Below, in pieces: positions 37,770 to 46,083 of a stretch of 64,000 nucleotides of DNA. Origin of the DNA: Pantoea sp. IMH (lineage in GTDB: Bacteria > Pseudomonadota > Gammaproteobacteria > Enterobacterales > Enterobacteriaceae); the NCBI RefSeq assembly GCF_000599885.1, contig NZ_JFGT01000006.1, positions 310,001 through 374,000 on the forward strand. The letters are read 5' to 3'. Below the pieces are notes generated by a model, which made no database searches, was not told the DNA's origin, and saw only the letters and a program-made list of their open reading frames with translations. Position 1 is the first letter of the stretch, and each line of letters opens with the position of its first letter. The translations under genes were made by a program, and so were the position numbers.

Positions 37770-37901
37770 GTGCTGGTCGATGCCAAAGGCACTCCGGTTA
37801 ACTCGAAAGTTGTCGAGATGGCGCAGAAGGGATTCAGGCACTGGAAATCACTTGCCGCAAACCAATCACATCCCTGCTGCGGACATAAGCACGCGGCTTA
37901 A
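37770..37901 (+). pseudogene. C-terminal remnant of a phage protein
   Basis: The frame reads VLVDAKGTPVNSKVVEMAQK and GFRHWKSLAANQSHPCCGHK with a TAA at 37899-37901. The Cys/His-rich end suggests a small structured protein. It continues the phage debris after the endolysin fragment. Confidence 0.35.
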
Positions 37902-37914
37902 TCGAGAGACAACC

Positions 37915-38079
37915 ATGCCTATGCAATTCAATGTCACCACAAAGATGAACAGCCAGGCTGTTCGCCGGGAAACACATAATAGTGATGACACCAAAGCAGT
38001 TCAGGCAGCAATAGATTATCTGTCATCTTTACCATCATCGCGCGAAGGGGTTATGAAGGATCTACATTTTCTGGCATGA
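37915..38079 (+). CDS. Small phage-like protein
   Basis: A 54-codon frame (MPMQFNVTTKMNSQAVRRET ... VQAAIDYLSSLPSSREGVMK) with GAGAGACAACC upstream of the ATG. It looks like a helical small protein; no family recognised. Confidence 0.4.
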   Translation: MPMQFNVTTKMNSQAVRRETHNSDDTKAVQAAIDYLSSLPSSREGVMKDLHFLA

Positions 38080-38111
38080 AAATTACCCTTGTGCCACAAA
38101 AATCCCGCTAT

Positions 38112-38660
38112 CTATTCACGGGCGGGTAGCGTCTTTTCAATAATTGTGTTTTTCTTCTCTGTATAAACTGTACAGTTGTCGGGTACATCTTTATTAAGAA
38201 ATGACATCGCGCCGAGAGAAACGTTATTGCCGATGTGCAAACTGTCTGCGATGACACAGCTATTTGAACCCATAAAGAAGTTATCACCAATAATGATTTT
38301 TCCTGCCTCATCTTTACCCACGCTACCGATAACGCAATTTTGGGTTAACTTAAGGTTTTTTCCAATAACGGCTCTTTTAGTAATCACCACGCCCACGTGA
38401 TGGGCAATGGTTAATCCGGCACCAATCCGGGTGCCAAGCATAATATCGCAGGAGAAATCTTTTTTTAAACGGGCATGGATTTTATAGGCCAGACGTTTAT
38501 GACCATTACAATAGAGATGATTAGCGAGCCTCCACCAGAAGACAAATTTCAGACCGGGTTTATTGCGCATTCTGGCGTAAAGACGGAAGAAAGAAAATTT
38601 TTTATCTTTGCCTATTACTTCTTCATGCCAAAATGATACTAATTCCCTGGTGTTTTTCAC
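38112..38660 (-). CDS. Serine-acetyltransferase-like hexapeptide-repeat acyltransferase
   Basis: This 182-residue protein has a helical N-terminal ~80 residues and a left-handed beta-helix (GTRIGAGLTIAHHVGVVITK; ADSLHIGNNVSLGAMSFLNK). The His in TIAHHVGVV fits the CysE/LbH catalytic His. It resembles polysaccharide-linked CysE-family acyltransferases more than cysteine-biosynthetic CysE. It lies alone among phage fragments on the opposite strand, likely acquired cargo. Substrate unknown. Confidence 0.8.
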   Translation of the reverse strand: MKNTRELVSFWHEEVIGKDKKFSFFRLYARMRNKPGLKFVFWWRLANHLYCNGHKRLAYKIHARLKKDFSCDIMLGTRIGAGLTIAHHVGVVITKRAVIGKNLKLTQNCVIGSVGKDEAGKIIIGDNFFMGSNSCVIADSLHIGNNVSLGAMSFLNKDVPDNCTVYTEKKNTIIEKTLPARE

Positions 38661-39025
38661 TTTTCCCTTGTCCTCGCACTTATAGTTTTTAACGCGGCTA
38701 TCCGCACTGCCACCCGGTGATTACAGGTATAGCTGGTATGAAGATGATGAACTCTATCAGCGGGGGAAGGCGCTGGCAATAAGCGGAATCACTCGCTCAT
38801 TATGCTGTAAAAAGCCTGTTTCGCGCCGGGCAAGCAGATGCAGGAAAGTGATTGCTGCTGTCAGGGAAAAAGTCAGACGGCAGGCAGTGTAGAGCATGCG
38901 CCGGTCAGCTTAGCCCTGGCGCTAAATTTTTGTGAAACGGGCTGCAAACTCAATTAAACAGCCTTCATGCGCAGCGCAGGCCGTCTACACTTCAGTTTAC
39001 CCATAACGGGTAACCGGAGGTACCT
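38661..39025. other. Region with degenerate coding traces
   Basis: Around 38715-38880 one frame reads YRYSWYEDDELYQRGKALAI and on, which looks protein-like but has no start. No functional gene is supported. Confidence 0.3.
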
Positions 39026-39157
39026 ATGTCTGAACGACCTGATGTTGTCGATCCGCTCCCAGATGATGAGCAATTCCCTGACATGCCAGAAGATGGATCG
39101 GGTGAGGAGCTTCCAGTACCGGGAGATGAAGATATTGCCGACGAAGAAGACGTCTGA
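39026..39157 (+). CDS. Small acidic protein, 43 residues
   Basis: MSERPDVVDPLPDDEQFPDM ... ELPVPGDEDIADEEDV is very rich in Asp, Glu and Pro and lacks Lys. GGAGG at a good distance precedes the ATG and a terminator follows, so it is probably a real transcription unit. Function unknown. Confidence 0.6.
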   Translation: MSERPDVVDPLPDDEQFPDMPEDGSGEELPVPGDEDIADEEDV

Positions 39158-39170
39158 TCCTCAATGAATA

Positions 39171-39198
39171 AAGCCGCCTGCTATTGGGCGGTTTTTTT
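39171..39198 (+). terminator. Terminator after the acidic protein gene
   Basis: CCGCC and GGCGG stem around TGCTATT(G), preceded by AAAG and followed by TTTTTTT. Confidence 0.75.
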
Positions 39199-39524
39199 AA
39201 CGGTGTCGCTTTACCAGAACCAGGATGACATGGTGATGCAGTAAGCCAGTGTAATGGAGAGCAGAGCAAGTTCAACAGGTTTTAAGAGCTGCATAGTGTA
39301 AGTCGTACTATTTGGATAAGTGCTGGTATACATCGGTCTCATTTCCGGAAACTTTAGCCCTGTCAGGCTGCTCTCTGAGCAACCTCTTCTGATTCATTCA
39401 CTATGACCCTTCTGTTATCGCTTCCACTTCTCTGGGCAGCCACACTGCGCCTTCGCCTTGTTTCCGGTGAGGAAATCAGAAATAATGGTGTTGTTGAGAA
39501 TTGAAATCATTTACAGGGAGTTCC

Positions 39525-39872
39525 ATGTCTAAATTCTTCCTCATCCTTTTCACTTTATCCCTGACGGCCTGCGCCACAACGTCAGCTGACAAGGCACGGC
39601 AGCCAGCGCCAAAGGCGATTTCTAAAGCCTTTCCAGCTTATCCTCTCTATGCCTATAGCAATGGTCTGAGCGGGCATATCACCTTTGAATATGATATTGG
39701 GACTGACGGCAAAGTGAGCGAAATCCGTATTCTGGAGAGTCAGCCTCGCTATCTCTTCGATGATGCGATAGTCAAAGCGGTTTCAACATGGCGCTTTGAA
39801 GCCGGGCATCCTTATAAAAATATTCAACAGAAAGTGCACTTCAGGCTGCGCAAGCCAGATGCCATTCTGTGA
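39525..39872 (+). CDS. Lipoprotein with a TonB C-terminal-like domain
   Basis: There are 115 residues from MSKFFLILFTLSLTACATTS; CAGGGAG lies nearby upstream. The lipobox LTAC predicts cleavage at Cys 16. The rest is a TonB_C fold: FPAYPLYAYSNGLSGHITFE, GTDGKVSEIRILESQP, and FDDAIVKAVSTWRFEAG. There is no N-terminal transmembrane TonB helix or proline spacer, so it cannot replace TonB; a stand-alone periplasmic domain is indicated. Confidence 0.78.
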   Translation: MSKFFLILFTLSLTACATTSADKARQPAPKAISKAFPAYPLYAYSNGLSGHITFEYDIGTDGKVSEIRILESQPRYLFDDAIVKAVSTWRFEAGHPYKNIQQKVHFRLRKPDAIL

Positions 39873-40057
39873 TATTCCTGAGGTGCGGTTATTCGTATCA
39901 TTGAAGGGGCTGTTATAGCCAAAAACCGATATCTCACGATGTTCAAATCCCGCCAAAATCAGCACCAGAAATAATTTCAGAGAATCCTCACGCGTACGCG
40001 TTTCCCCCTCTACTCTTTTACTATCGACAGCACCAGCATAGTCAGACCGGGTTGTTT

Positions 40058-40088
40058 AAGCCCTGGCTTCGGCCAGGGCTTTTTTATT
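40058..40088 (+). terminator. Strong terminator
   Basis: AAGCCCTGGC, TTCG loop, GCCAGGGCTT, then TTTTATT. It isolates the upstream region from the holin pair. Confidence 0.9.
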
Positions 40089-40126
40089 TCTCATTTTTGA
40101 GAACATACCGTAAGTAAGGGGGCTTT

Positions 40127-40510
40127 ATGTTTGAGCAATTATTAGTGATGAGTGCAAATGCGGTAACGTTCTCGGAGGCAGGGGCGGTGGCCCAAAAACT
40201 GGAAGAGGTAGATTACAGCGTATTTTTCGGTGCCTTCGCAGGATCGGTTTTCTATGTGGCGACTGCTTGCAAACTCAGGATAGTGGTGAAAATCGCGTAT
40301 TTTATTGTTTCGATGGTGGTTGGCATATTTGGTTCCGGATTAGCGGGGGCAAAGCTATCGCAGCTTTTAGGCTACAGTGACCGTCCGCTGGACGGACTTG
40401 GCGCAATTTTACTTTCCGCGCTGGCAATTAAAACCTTAACTTTCTTCAGCGAGCAAGATCCCGCTCTCTGGCTCTCACGCATTAAGGGAGGCTTCCATGG
40501 TCACAAGTGA
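40127..40510 (+). CDS. Putative phage holin (PF16931-like)
   Basis: This 127-residue protein has about four hydrophobic segments (VFFGAFAGSVFYVATA; IAYFIVSMVVGIFGSGLAGA; LGAILLSALAIKTLTFF). Size and layout fit large holin-like membrane proteins. It overlaps the next gene by 14 bases. Confidence 0.7.
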   Translation: MFEQLLVMSANAVTFSEAGAVAQKLEEVDYSVFFGAFAGSVFYVATACKLRIVVKIAYFIVSMVVGIFGSGLAGAKLSQLLGYSDRPLDGLGAILLSALAIKTLTFFSEQDPALWLSRIKGGFHGHK

Positions 40511-40778
40511 TCCTTTGGTCATAACAAACGTCGTAACATGTACCGCTATTGTGTTGCGCTTGATGCTCTTTCGCACGAAGGGGGGAATACATCACAAGTG
40601 GGCCTCATGGGTGGCCTATATCATCGTACTCGCCTACGCTGCCGTACCTATCAGGTATTTTTTTGATGACTATCATCAGGTCACGCTGGGGACGGTAGTG
40701 TTTAATTTTGTATTTTGCGCCGCAGTCTATAAGGCTAAAGGTAATGTGGCTGTGCTTTTCAAAGTGCTGAGGCCTTAA
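40497..40778 (+). CDS. Putative phage holin, family 3-like
   Basis: This 93-residue protein has three predicted helices (IVLRLMLF ...; HKWASWVAYIIVLAYAAVPI; TLGTVVFNFVFCAAVYKA), typical of the phage_holin_3_7 type. Two holin genes in tandem are a common lysis arrangement, but no intact endolysin follows. Confidence 0.72.
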   Translation: MVTSDPLVITNVVTCTAIVLRLMLFRTKGGIHHKWASWVAYIIVLAYAAVPIRYFFDDYHQVTLGTVVFNFVFCAAVYKAKGNVAVLFKVLRP

Positions 40779-41351
40779 TCTTGTCCTTCATCTTTTACTG
40801 AAGGTCCTGTTTCGGGATCCTCTGCGACAGGGCCGTTTCGTTGCCTGTTATTCTCTCAAAACCTCATTTAAGCCGGATCTGAACTGAGCGTGATCGCCAG
40901 AGTGAATATTTTACTCAGGCACTCATGGCTGCAAATTTTTTTGCGAAAGAAGGGCTGCCGATCAGAGGTTCATCCGACATAGTGAAATGGCCTGAAAGGG
41001 CGTCAGTGCTGCTTTTGAAGCAGGGAAGCAAACAGCGTTGCGCTTTGGCGGAAAATTCATTTTTTTCCGGTTTTAGCCATCCCGGATATGCCATTCTCTT
41101 CTGACATCTAATTGTCAGTTTTAAGCGCTAACCTACTGATGAGGCATCCTCAATACCCAAATGATGGACTGAAACAGCAGGGAAATGATGACTTAAACAG
41201 GTCGTTAACGTTCTGAAACAGAAACAAAGTCTGGTTTTTACATTGATATGCGCAATAAATGAGTAAATTGGGGACGTGCGGGAAATCAGGGGTTGAGGTC
41301 GCGTCGATAAGGTACGTAAAATAGGGCCAAATCACAAATCAGGAGAATCTT
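40779..41351. other. Intergenic region after the holin pair
   Basis: A weak hairpin (CCTTCA ... TGAAGG, about 40785-40806) may end the holin transcript. No gene is supported in the remaining ~540 bases; scattered codon-like runs suggest decayed phage DNA. Confidence 0.4.
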
Positions 41352-41552
41352 GTGTCAGAGGCGGCATCCCCAGAGCAGTATCCCGACCGGCTGGAAGAGG
41401 CGAAAAATATCGCCCTTGGCTGGCGTATCGTAGGTCAGATTGAGCCGCAAACGCTCGACGATGCTATTCAGATGCTGCGTGACAGCTCGGCTTATGCGGC
41501 CAGCGTTTATGACATGCTTTCTGCAGAGATCGCGGAGCGCGCTAAAGATTAG
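41352..41552 (+). CDS. Small hypothetical protein, 66 residues (GTG start)
   Basis: MSEAASPEQYPDRLEEAKNI with AGGAGAATCTT before a GTG start. It is helical, acidic and lacks membrane segments. It overlaps the end of the next, opposite-strand gene by four bases. Function unknown. Confidence 0.5.
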   Translation: MSEAASPEQYPDRLEEAKNIALGWRIVGQIEPQTLDDAIQMLRDSSAYAASVYDMLSAEIAERAKD

Positions 41553-41797
41553 CCCTGACGGAGAGAGAAGGCCGTTTCCGCCGTGCGCAGGCGGCACCAC
41601 ATCTCCCAACACATCAGCGGATCGATATCCGCATCGCCACCGCAAGGCTCCATATACCGGGCGATAGGGTCCGGTATCGTTACCCTGAAAGCGCTGTCGC
41701 GAATCGCTTCCACTTCCTCACGTGTCAGTAAGCTGCCCTTATGCCGTTCTGCCTGTAACAGAATCGTTGTCAGTGACGGCAGATAGATAACGGCCAT
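41549..41797 (-). CDS. Conserved hypothetical protein, 82 residues
   Basis: MAVIYLPSLTTILLQAERHK followed by LLTREEVEAIRDSAF and GDADIDPLMCWEMWCRLR. This pattern recalls a small family found in many enterobacteria; I do not know a function. No signal peptide. GGGGAAGGGAA lies upstream of the ATG. Confidence 0.6.
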   Translation of the reverse strand: MAVIYLPSLTTILLQAERHKGSLLTREEVEAIRDSAFRVTIPDPIARYMEPCGGDADIDPLMCWEMWCRLRTAETAFSLRQG

Positions 41798-41914
41798 TTT
41801 CCCTTCCCCTGAAATAGGTTATTGCTGATATTTTCGGCGTGATGCGTCAAAACTTTAGCGTCAGGGGAAAGGGACAGCGAGCAAGCAGCGACGTTGCTGC
41901 CTCAGAAGGAAGGC

Positions 41915-42160
41915 TTAAACGTTTTCAGAAACCAGCCACTGATCGGCCTCATCAAACATCTCTTCAATAATCCGCAGCATAACGGATTTGTCGCTTTTGC
42001 TGGCGTCGGTTTTTACGCCGTTTGCCTGCATCGGTTTGACCCGGACTTCCGCCTCAGGGAAAACGCGCTGAATACGTTTTTCCAGCTCGCTTAAAATCAT
42101 CTGCTGCGCGCCAGGGAGGCCGGCGACGTTTCGCTTATCATAAATCAGTTCAACAAACAT
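41915..42160 (-). CDS. DinI-like/MsgA family protein
   Basis: There are 81 residues from MFVELIYDKRNVAGLPGAQQ. The plan matches DinI: an N-terminal strand, helix (MILSELEKRIQRVFPEAEVR), and C-terminal acidic helix (EEMFDEADQWLVSENV). DinI binds RecA filaments and tunes the SOS response. A LexA box lies 23 bases upstream. The longer frame reading past this start has no family match. Confidence 0.85.
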   Translation of the reverse strand: MFVELIYDKRNVAGLPGAQQMILSELEKRIQRVFPEAEVRVKPMQANGVKTDASKSDKSVMLRIIEEMFDEADQWLVSENV

Positions 42161-42182
42161 TCGGGTATCCTGGTTATTAACG

Positions 42183-42198
42183 CTGGATAAAAATACAG
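42183..42198 (-). promoter_or_regulatory. LexA (SOS) box for the dinI-like gene
   Basis: CTGGATAAAAATACAG has the exact CTG-N10-CAG layout with an AT-rich core, centred just upstream of the dinI-like start. Confidence 0.85.
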
Positions 42199-42397
42199 TT
42201 ATTTTTCGGTTGCAGCAATCAAAATCTGCTGCACCAGACGGCACTTTGTTGCCGTGACGGGGTGATTTTGTACCCGGCGCTGCGAAGCGAAATTTTCTTA
42301 ATTTTTTCATCAGGCTGCACGAAGGGCTGCTTTCATCAGTTCAGACCGATCCCTTAGGCTACACTCCTTACAATCAAATCTGTTGAGGAGAGAAAAA

Positions 42398-42616
42398 ATG
42401 AAAACAATGCTGATGTTTGTATCACTGCTGGCGGCGGGGCTTGTCATGACCGGTTGTGCTGATAATCATCTCCTGCATATGAAAGACGGCACGACAAAAG
42501 TCGTGGAAGGTAAACCCGAACTTGATAAAGCCACCGGCATGATTATTTATACTGATGAGTCGGGTAAGCAGCAGGCGGTACAGCAATCCGATATCGCAGG
42601 GATGGATTCGCTTTGA
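42398..42616 (+). CDS. YgdI/YgdR-family small lipoprotein
   Basis: There are 72 residues from MKTMLMFVSLLAAGLVMTGC; GAGGAG precedes the ATG. The lipobox MTGC predicts a lipoprotein. The mature part (DNHLLHMKDGTTKVVEGKPE; DESGKQQAVQQSDIAGM) is the short SH3-like DUF903 domain. Role unknown. Confidence 0.83.
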   Translation: MKTMLMFVSLLAAGLVMTGCADNHLLHMKDGTTKVVEGKPELDKATGMIIYTDESGKQQAVQQSDIAGMDSL

Positions 42617-42727
42617 AAACGGCGTAACCCTTTAACTGGTGCCGGGCCGGGGTTTTACTGACTTGCGCGCCGTTCTGTGCCAGAATTTTGTCCACATGTT
42701 TCAGATTAAGACCCGGAGCTTCCGCCC

Positions 42728-43126
42728 ATGACCCGCACGATTGCCGCTGGCTGCCTGCTTGCTATCACTTCATTCGCCGCCTGGAGCGATGCCGGTTCGC
42801 CTAACCGCCAGTTTCAAATTACCTGCGACGGACGGCCTACCATGACCGTCACCAAAGCCCGCTACGGACTGACGACCTTAAAATGGCCGGGCGATCATTT
42901 TCAGGTGGCTGCTGGCCATAAACGTTCGCAGCTTGAGGGTGGCGCAAAAGTCTCGATTATCCTGTTTCGTAACGGCGATCAGATGATCGTGAACAAGTCG
43001 AATGATGAAACCTTCTTTTCCTTTGATGGCGTCGGAACGCTGGTGCCATGCAGCAGAAGCGCTGAACGTGAGAACCAGGCCGTTCAGCTGCCGCGTACCG
43101 ATGCCGCAGGAAAAGTTGATTCCTGA
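42728..43126 (+). CDS. Secreted hypothetical protein, 132 residues
   Basis: A signal peptide is likely (TRTIAAGCLLAITSFAAWSDA, cleavage near residue 21). The mature part has two Cys (ITCDGRP; LVPCSRS) that could form a disulfide. No family recognised. It is followed closely by a GNAT gene on the same strand. Confidence 0.65.
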   Translation: MTRTIAAGCLLAITSFAAWSDAGSPNRQFQITCDGRPTMTVTKARYGLTTLKWPGDHFQVAAGHKRSQLEGGAKVSIILFRNGDQMIVNKSNDETFFSFDGVGTLVPCSRSAERENQAVQLPRTDAAGKVDS

Positions 43127-43140
43127 TTAGAGAGATAACT

Positions 43141-43554
43141 ATGGATATCACTATTACTGAAGCTCCTGCCCCCGAGGCACTTGCGGAGGTACGGGCTGGA
43201 CTGAACGCTTACAATGCGCAACATATCGATATTGCTGAAAACAGAGCCATCGCGGCCTTTATCACCGGGCCTGACGGTAAAAAGCTCGGCGGACTTACCG
43301 GTTCCACCTGCGGTAACTGGCTGCGCATCGACATGCTTTGGGTCAGTGACCTCCTGCGCGGACAGGGGGCTGGGAGCAAGCTTATCCAGGCGGCTGAAGA
43401 AGAGGCCCGCCGCCGTGGCTGCATTTATGCCCAGGTCGACACGGCCAGCTTTCAGGCAAGGCCGTTTTACGAAAAGATGGGCTACAGCGTGCGCTTTATC
43501 CTGGATGAATATCCGCGTATTCATCAGCGCATCTATCTGACCAAAACCCTCTGA
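43141..43554 (+). CDS. GNAT-family N-acetyltransferase
   Basis: This 137-residue protein has the acetyl-CoA loop DLLRGQGAGSKLIQAAEEEA (R/Q-x-x-G-x-G/A) and the C-terminal FQARPFYEKMGYSV. The substrate is unknown. GAGAGATAACT precedes the ATG. It ends one base before the end of the convergent MBL-fold gene. Confidence 0.88.
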   Translation: MDITITEAPAPEALAEVRAGLNAYNAQHIDIAENRAIAAFITGPDGKKLGGLTGSTCGNWLRIDMLWVSDLLRGQGAGSKLIQAAEEEARRRGCIYAQVDTASFQARPFYEKMGYSVRFILDEYPRIHQRIYLTKTL

Positions 43555-44214
43555 TTACGCGTGCCGCTGGCGGAGATCCAGCGGCGCGTTCTCCGCCTCA
43601 TCCAGCAGTGACAGCCACCGGCGCGTATCCACTTCCTGCCAGGCTTTATGGCCTGAAGTTGTGGTCATCAGCACCACATCGGGCCTGAGCGCACGATAAA
43701 ATTCCAGCGATTTGCGTAAGTCAGCTTCATTGCTGTCAGACACCAGCAGGGTCACCCAGCTTTCGCCATAAAGAGAAAGCGTATCACCAACAAACAGATA
43801 GGTTTTGCCGAAAGGCGAGGCATACAGATAGGTTGTACTGTCCGGCGTATGACCAGGCGTTGGCACGATATGAAAACTCCCGCAGTGCAGTTCCGCCTGG
43901 GTAAAGGTATCGTCAGGCTCGACATAGGGGCTGATGGGGCCCAGCGCGCGGTTATGACAGTAGAGCGCCGAGTTAAAGCGCTGCTGAAGCAGGCGCGTTC
44001 CCGGGCCCGCTTCGTGCCAGTGCGTCAGATAGTGGCGAATAATGCCGCCTGAATCGGCGATGGTCTGATGATCCTCAGGCTGCTCTGTGCGGGAAATCAG
44101 CAGATTGCCGCGGCTGTGCTGAAGGAGATAACCATGCATCATCAGTGCCGGATTCTGCTCATTCTCCGGAAACTCCGGTGTGGAAACCCAGAGGTCTTCA
44201 TACAACTGTTTCAT
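43555..44214 (-). CDS. Metallo-beta-lactamase-fold protein with an altered metal motif
   Basis: This 219-residue protein has the fold's order: YLTHWHEAGPG at the usual HxHxDH place, PTPGHTPDSTTY (His), and YLFVGDTL (Asp). The first motif reads H-W-H-E-A-G, so the Asp-His pair of a standard dinuclear site is missing. It may bind one metal or have another role. Substrate unknown. Confidence 0.78.
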   Translation of the reverse strand: MKQLYEDLWVSTPEFPENEQNPALMMHGYLLQHSRGNLLISRTEQPEDHQTIADSGGIIRHYLTHWHEAGPGTRLLQQRFNSALYCHNRALGPISPYVEPDDTFTQAELHCGSFHIVPTPGHTPDSTTYLYASPFGKTYLFVGDTLSLYGESWVTLLVSDSNEADLRKSLEFYRALRPDVVLMTTTSGHKAWQEVDTRRWLSLLDEAENAPLDLRQRHA

Positions 44215-44229
44215 GGGGGCTCCCGGAAG

Positions 44230-45159
44230 TTAACGCAGCGTGGGGTGACCGGATAACGTCAGCGAACTCCGCGTTCCATCAACCTGTAAATGCCCCTGTG
44301 CACCCAGTGGCAGCGTTATGGTGTTCCAGCCGTGACCAAATTCCAGTCCGGTCACGACAGGGAGTTGCGTCAGCTCCCGAATCAATGTCCACACGCTATC
44401 AAAGTCATAACCATTGTCATAATCGGTCAGGCGGGCATGGGTGAAGCTGCCCGTCACAATGGCTTTCTGCCGGGCCAGCACACCGCTCTGGGCCAGCTGT
44501 AGCAGCATGCGTTCGACTTTATAAGGATGCTCGTTGACATCCTCGATCACCAGAATGCCGTCATCAATCACCGGCAGCCAGGGCGTCCCGGCCAGTGAGG
44601 TAATCATCGCCAGATTGCCTCCCCATACCGTACCGCAGAGATCCACCTGCTGTGCGGGCGTTTGCCATTCAAGCTTAAATTTAGGCGATGTCAGCGCACG
44701 CCAGAAGTGATCCACGGTGAAATCAGATAAAGTCTTAGCGCCAAAATTACCGGCAAGCATGGGGCCGCTGAAGCTGATAAGTCCCCGGGTCAGCAGCGCA
44801 AGCTGAAGAGCAGTAAAATCACTGTGGCCACATAAGGCGACAGGCTGATGGCGAAAGCGGGCGGCCAGGGCATCAATGTTCAGTCCGTCCAGCAGGCGGC
44901 TGGCTCCGTAACCGCCGCGGACAGCCAGCACGATGTCGGGCAGGGTTGCCATCTCCGCCAGTCCGTTCAGCTCTGCCAGACGTTCCGCATCGCTACCTGC
45001 AAATCGCCGGTCACGACGGGCAATGGCAGCAAGATTGTTAACGCTGTGCTCCTGAGCAATCAGACGCGATACCGCCAGCTGTGCCGCTTCCTGATTTGCA
45101 CAATAGCCAGAAGGGGCAATCAGATGAAATGTGCGTGGCGTAACGGATATCATCTTCAC
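44230..45159 (-). CDS. ldcA: Murein tetrapeptide L,D-carboxypeptidase LdcA
   Basis: This 309-residue S66 serine peptidase removes D-Ala from recycled murein tetrapeptides. The nucleophile Ser lies in LCGHSDFTALQ; the Glu/His relay lies in ILVIEDVNEHPY and GSFTHARLTDY. A GTG start at 45159 with GAGGAG upstream is used; an ATG two codons later is possible. It is divergent from mltE, as in E. coli. Confidence 0.93.
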   Translation of the reverse strand: MKMISVTPRTFHLIAPSGYCANQEAAQLAVSRLIAQEHSVNNLAAIARRDRRFAGSDAERLAELNGLAEMATLPDIVLAVRGGYGASRLLDGLNIDALAARFRHQPVALCGHSDFTALQLALLTRGLISFSGPMLAGNFGAKTLSDFTVDHFWRALTSPKFKLEWQTPAQQVDLCGTVWGGNLAMITSLAGTPWLPVIDDGILVIEDVNEHPYKVERMLLQLAQSGVLARQKAIVTGSFTHARLTDYDNGYDFDSVWTLIRELTQLPVVTGLEFGHGWNTITLPLGAQGHLQVDGTRSSLTLSGHPTLR

Positions 45160-45411
45160 TTAACTCCTCACAAGGCCACAGGCCGCTTCCCGGTGAATGT
45201 TCATTCCGACTGGATTGAAATTATCTTTTAAGGCAAATTAATGGCTTCTTAAGCGAAGCGTGAGAAGGTGCTCACGCCGCTGCTCTGATGATGACGAAAA
45301 GCGTGACCGAAGTCATCAAAGATTCGATAAGTTTAAGAATTCAGGTAATTTTCTCCCGCCCGGCGGACGGTAAGATAGGGCGCGAGGCAAAGGCTCAGAG
45401 GAAGATGAAAC

Positions 45412-46047
45412 GTGAGAAAGGGTAGCGCAGCTGTCATTATCGGAATGCTGCTGCTGGCAGGATGTGCCAGTCAGCCTCAACGGGAAATTACTGGCGGTCA
45501 GCCGCAAACGCCATTGACCAAAGCGCCGCCGAAGAAAGTGTCGCAGGCCTGGTCGGCGCTGTCAGAAAGCGCGGCTAATAATTATGGCGTCGAACGTAAG
45601 CTGGTGGACGCCATTATTGCCGTAGAATCGGGCGGAAATCCCACCGCTGTAAGCAAATCCAATGCTATTGGCCTGATGCAGATTAAAGCCTCGACCGCCG
45701 GTCGGGAAGTCTATCGTGTTCAGGGGCGTCGCGGGCAGCCAAGCAGCGCCCAGCTGCGCGATCCGGCGACCAATATCGATATCGGCACCGCCTACATTAA
45801 GATCCTTCAGGAGCGCTCGCTGGCGGGGATCCGTAATCCGGACACCCTTCGTTACGCCACTATCGTTTCCTACGCCAACGGCGCCGGCGCGCTGCTGAGG
45901 ACCTTTTCGTCCGACCGCAACCGGGCGATAGCGATGATTAACGCGATGTCACCCGACGAGTTCTACCAGCATATCCAGGATAAACATCCCGCCGCTCAGG
46001 CGCCTCGCTATCTGTGGAAAGTGACCACCGCGTTACGGACCATCTAG
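45412..46047 (+). CDS. mltE: Membrane-bound endolytic murein transglycosylase MltE (EmtA)
   Basis: This 211-residue lipoprotein (lipobox LLAGC) cleaves within glycan strands of murein. The catalytic Glu is in DAIIAVESGGNPTAVSKSNA; IGLMQIKASTAGREVYR follows, and VSYANGAGALLRTFSSDR is conserved with EmtA. The start is GTG with GAGGAAG upstream. A terminator follows at 46054. Confidence 0.92.
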   Translation: MRKGSAAVIIGMLLLAGCASQPQREITGGQPQTPLTKAPPKKVSQAWSALSESAANNYGVERKLVDAIIAVESGGNPTAVSKSNAIGLMQIKASTAGREVYRVQGRRGQPSSAQLRDPATNIDIGTAYIKILQERSLAGIRNPDTLRYATIVSYANGAGALLRTFSSDRNRAIAMINAMSPDEFYQHIQDKHPAAQAPRYLWKVTTALRTI

Positions 46048-46053
46048 ATTTGT

Positions 46054-46082
46054 ACCCCGCCTTGAGAAGAGGCGGGGCGTTC
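46054..46082. terminator. Terminator between mltE and the channel gene
   Basis: CCCCGCCT and AGGCGGGG pair around TGAGAAG; it sits between convergent genes. The T tail is short. Confidence 0.75.
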
Positions 46083-46083
46083 T

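Noticed and set aside
34033..41351. A right-hand icd-derived att repeat
   Set aside because: The last ~30 bases of icd were sought by eye downstream and no convincing second copy was found.
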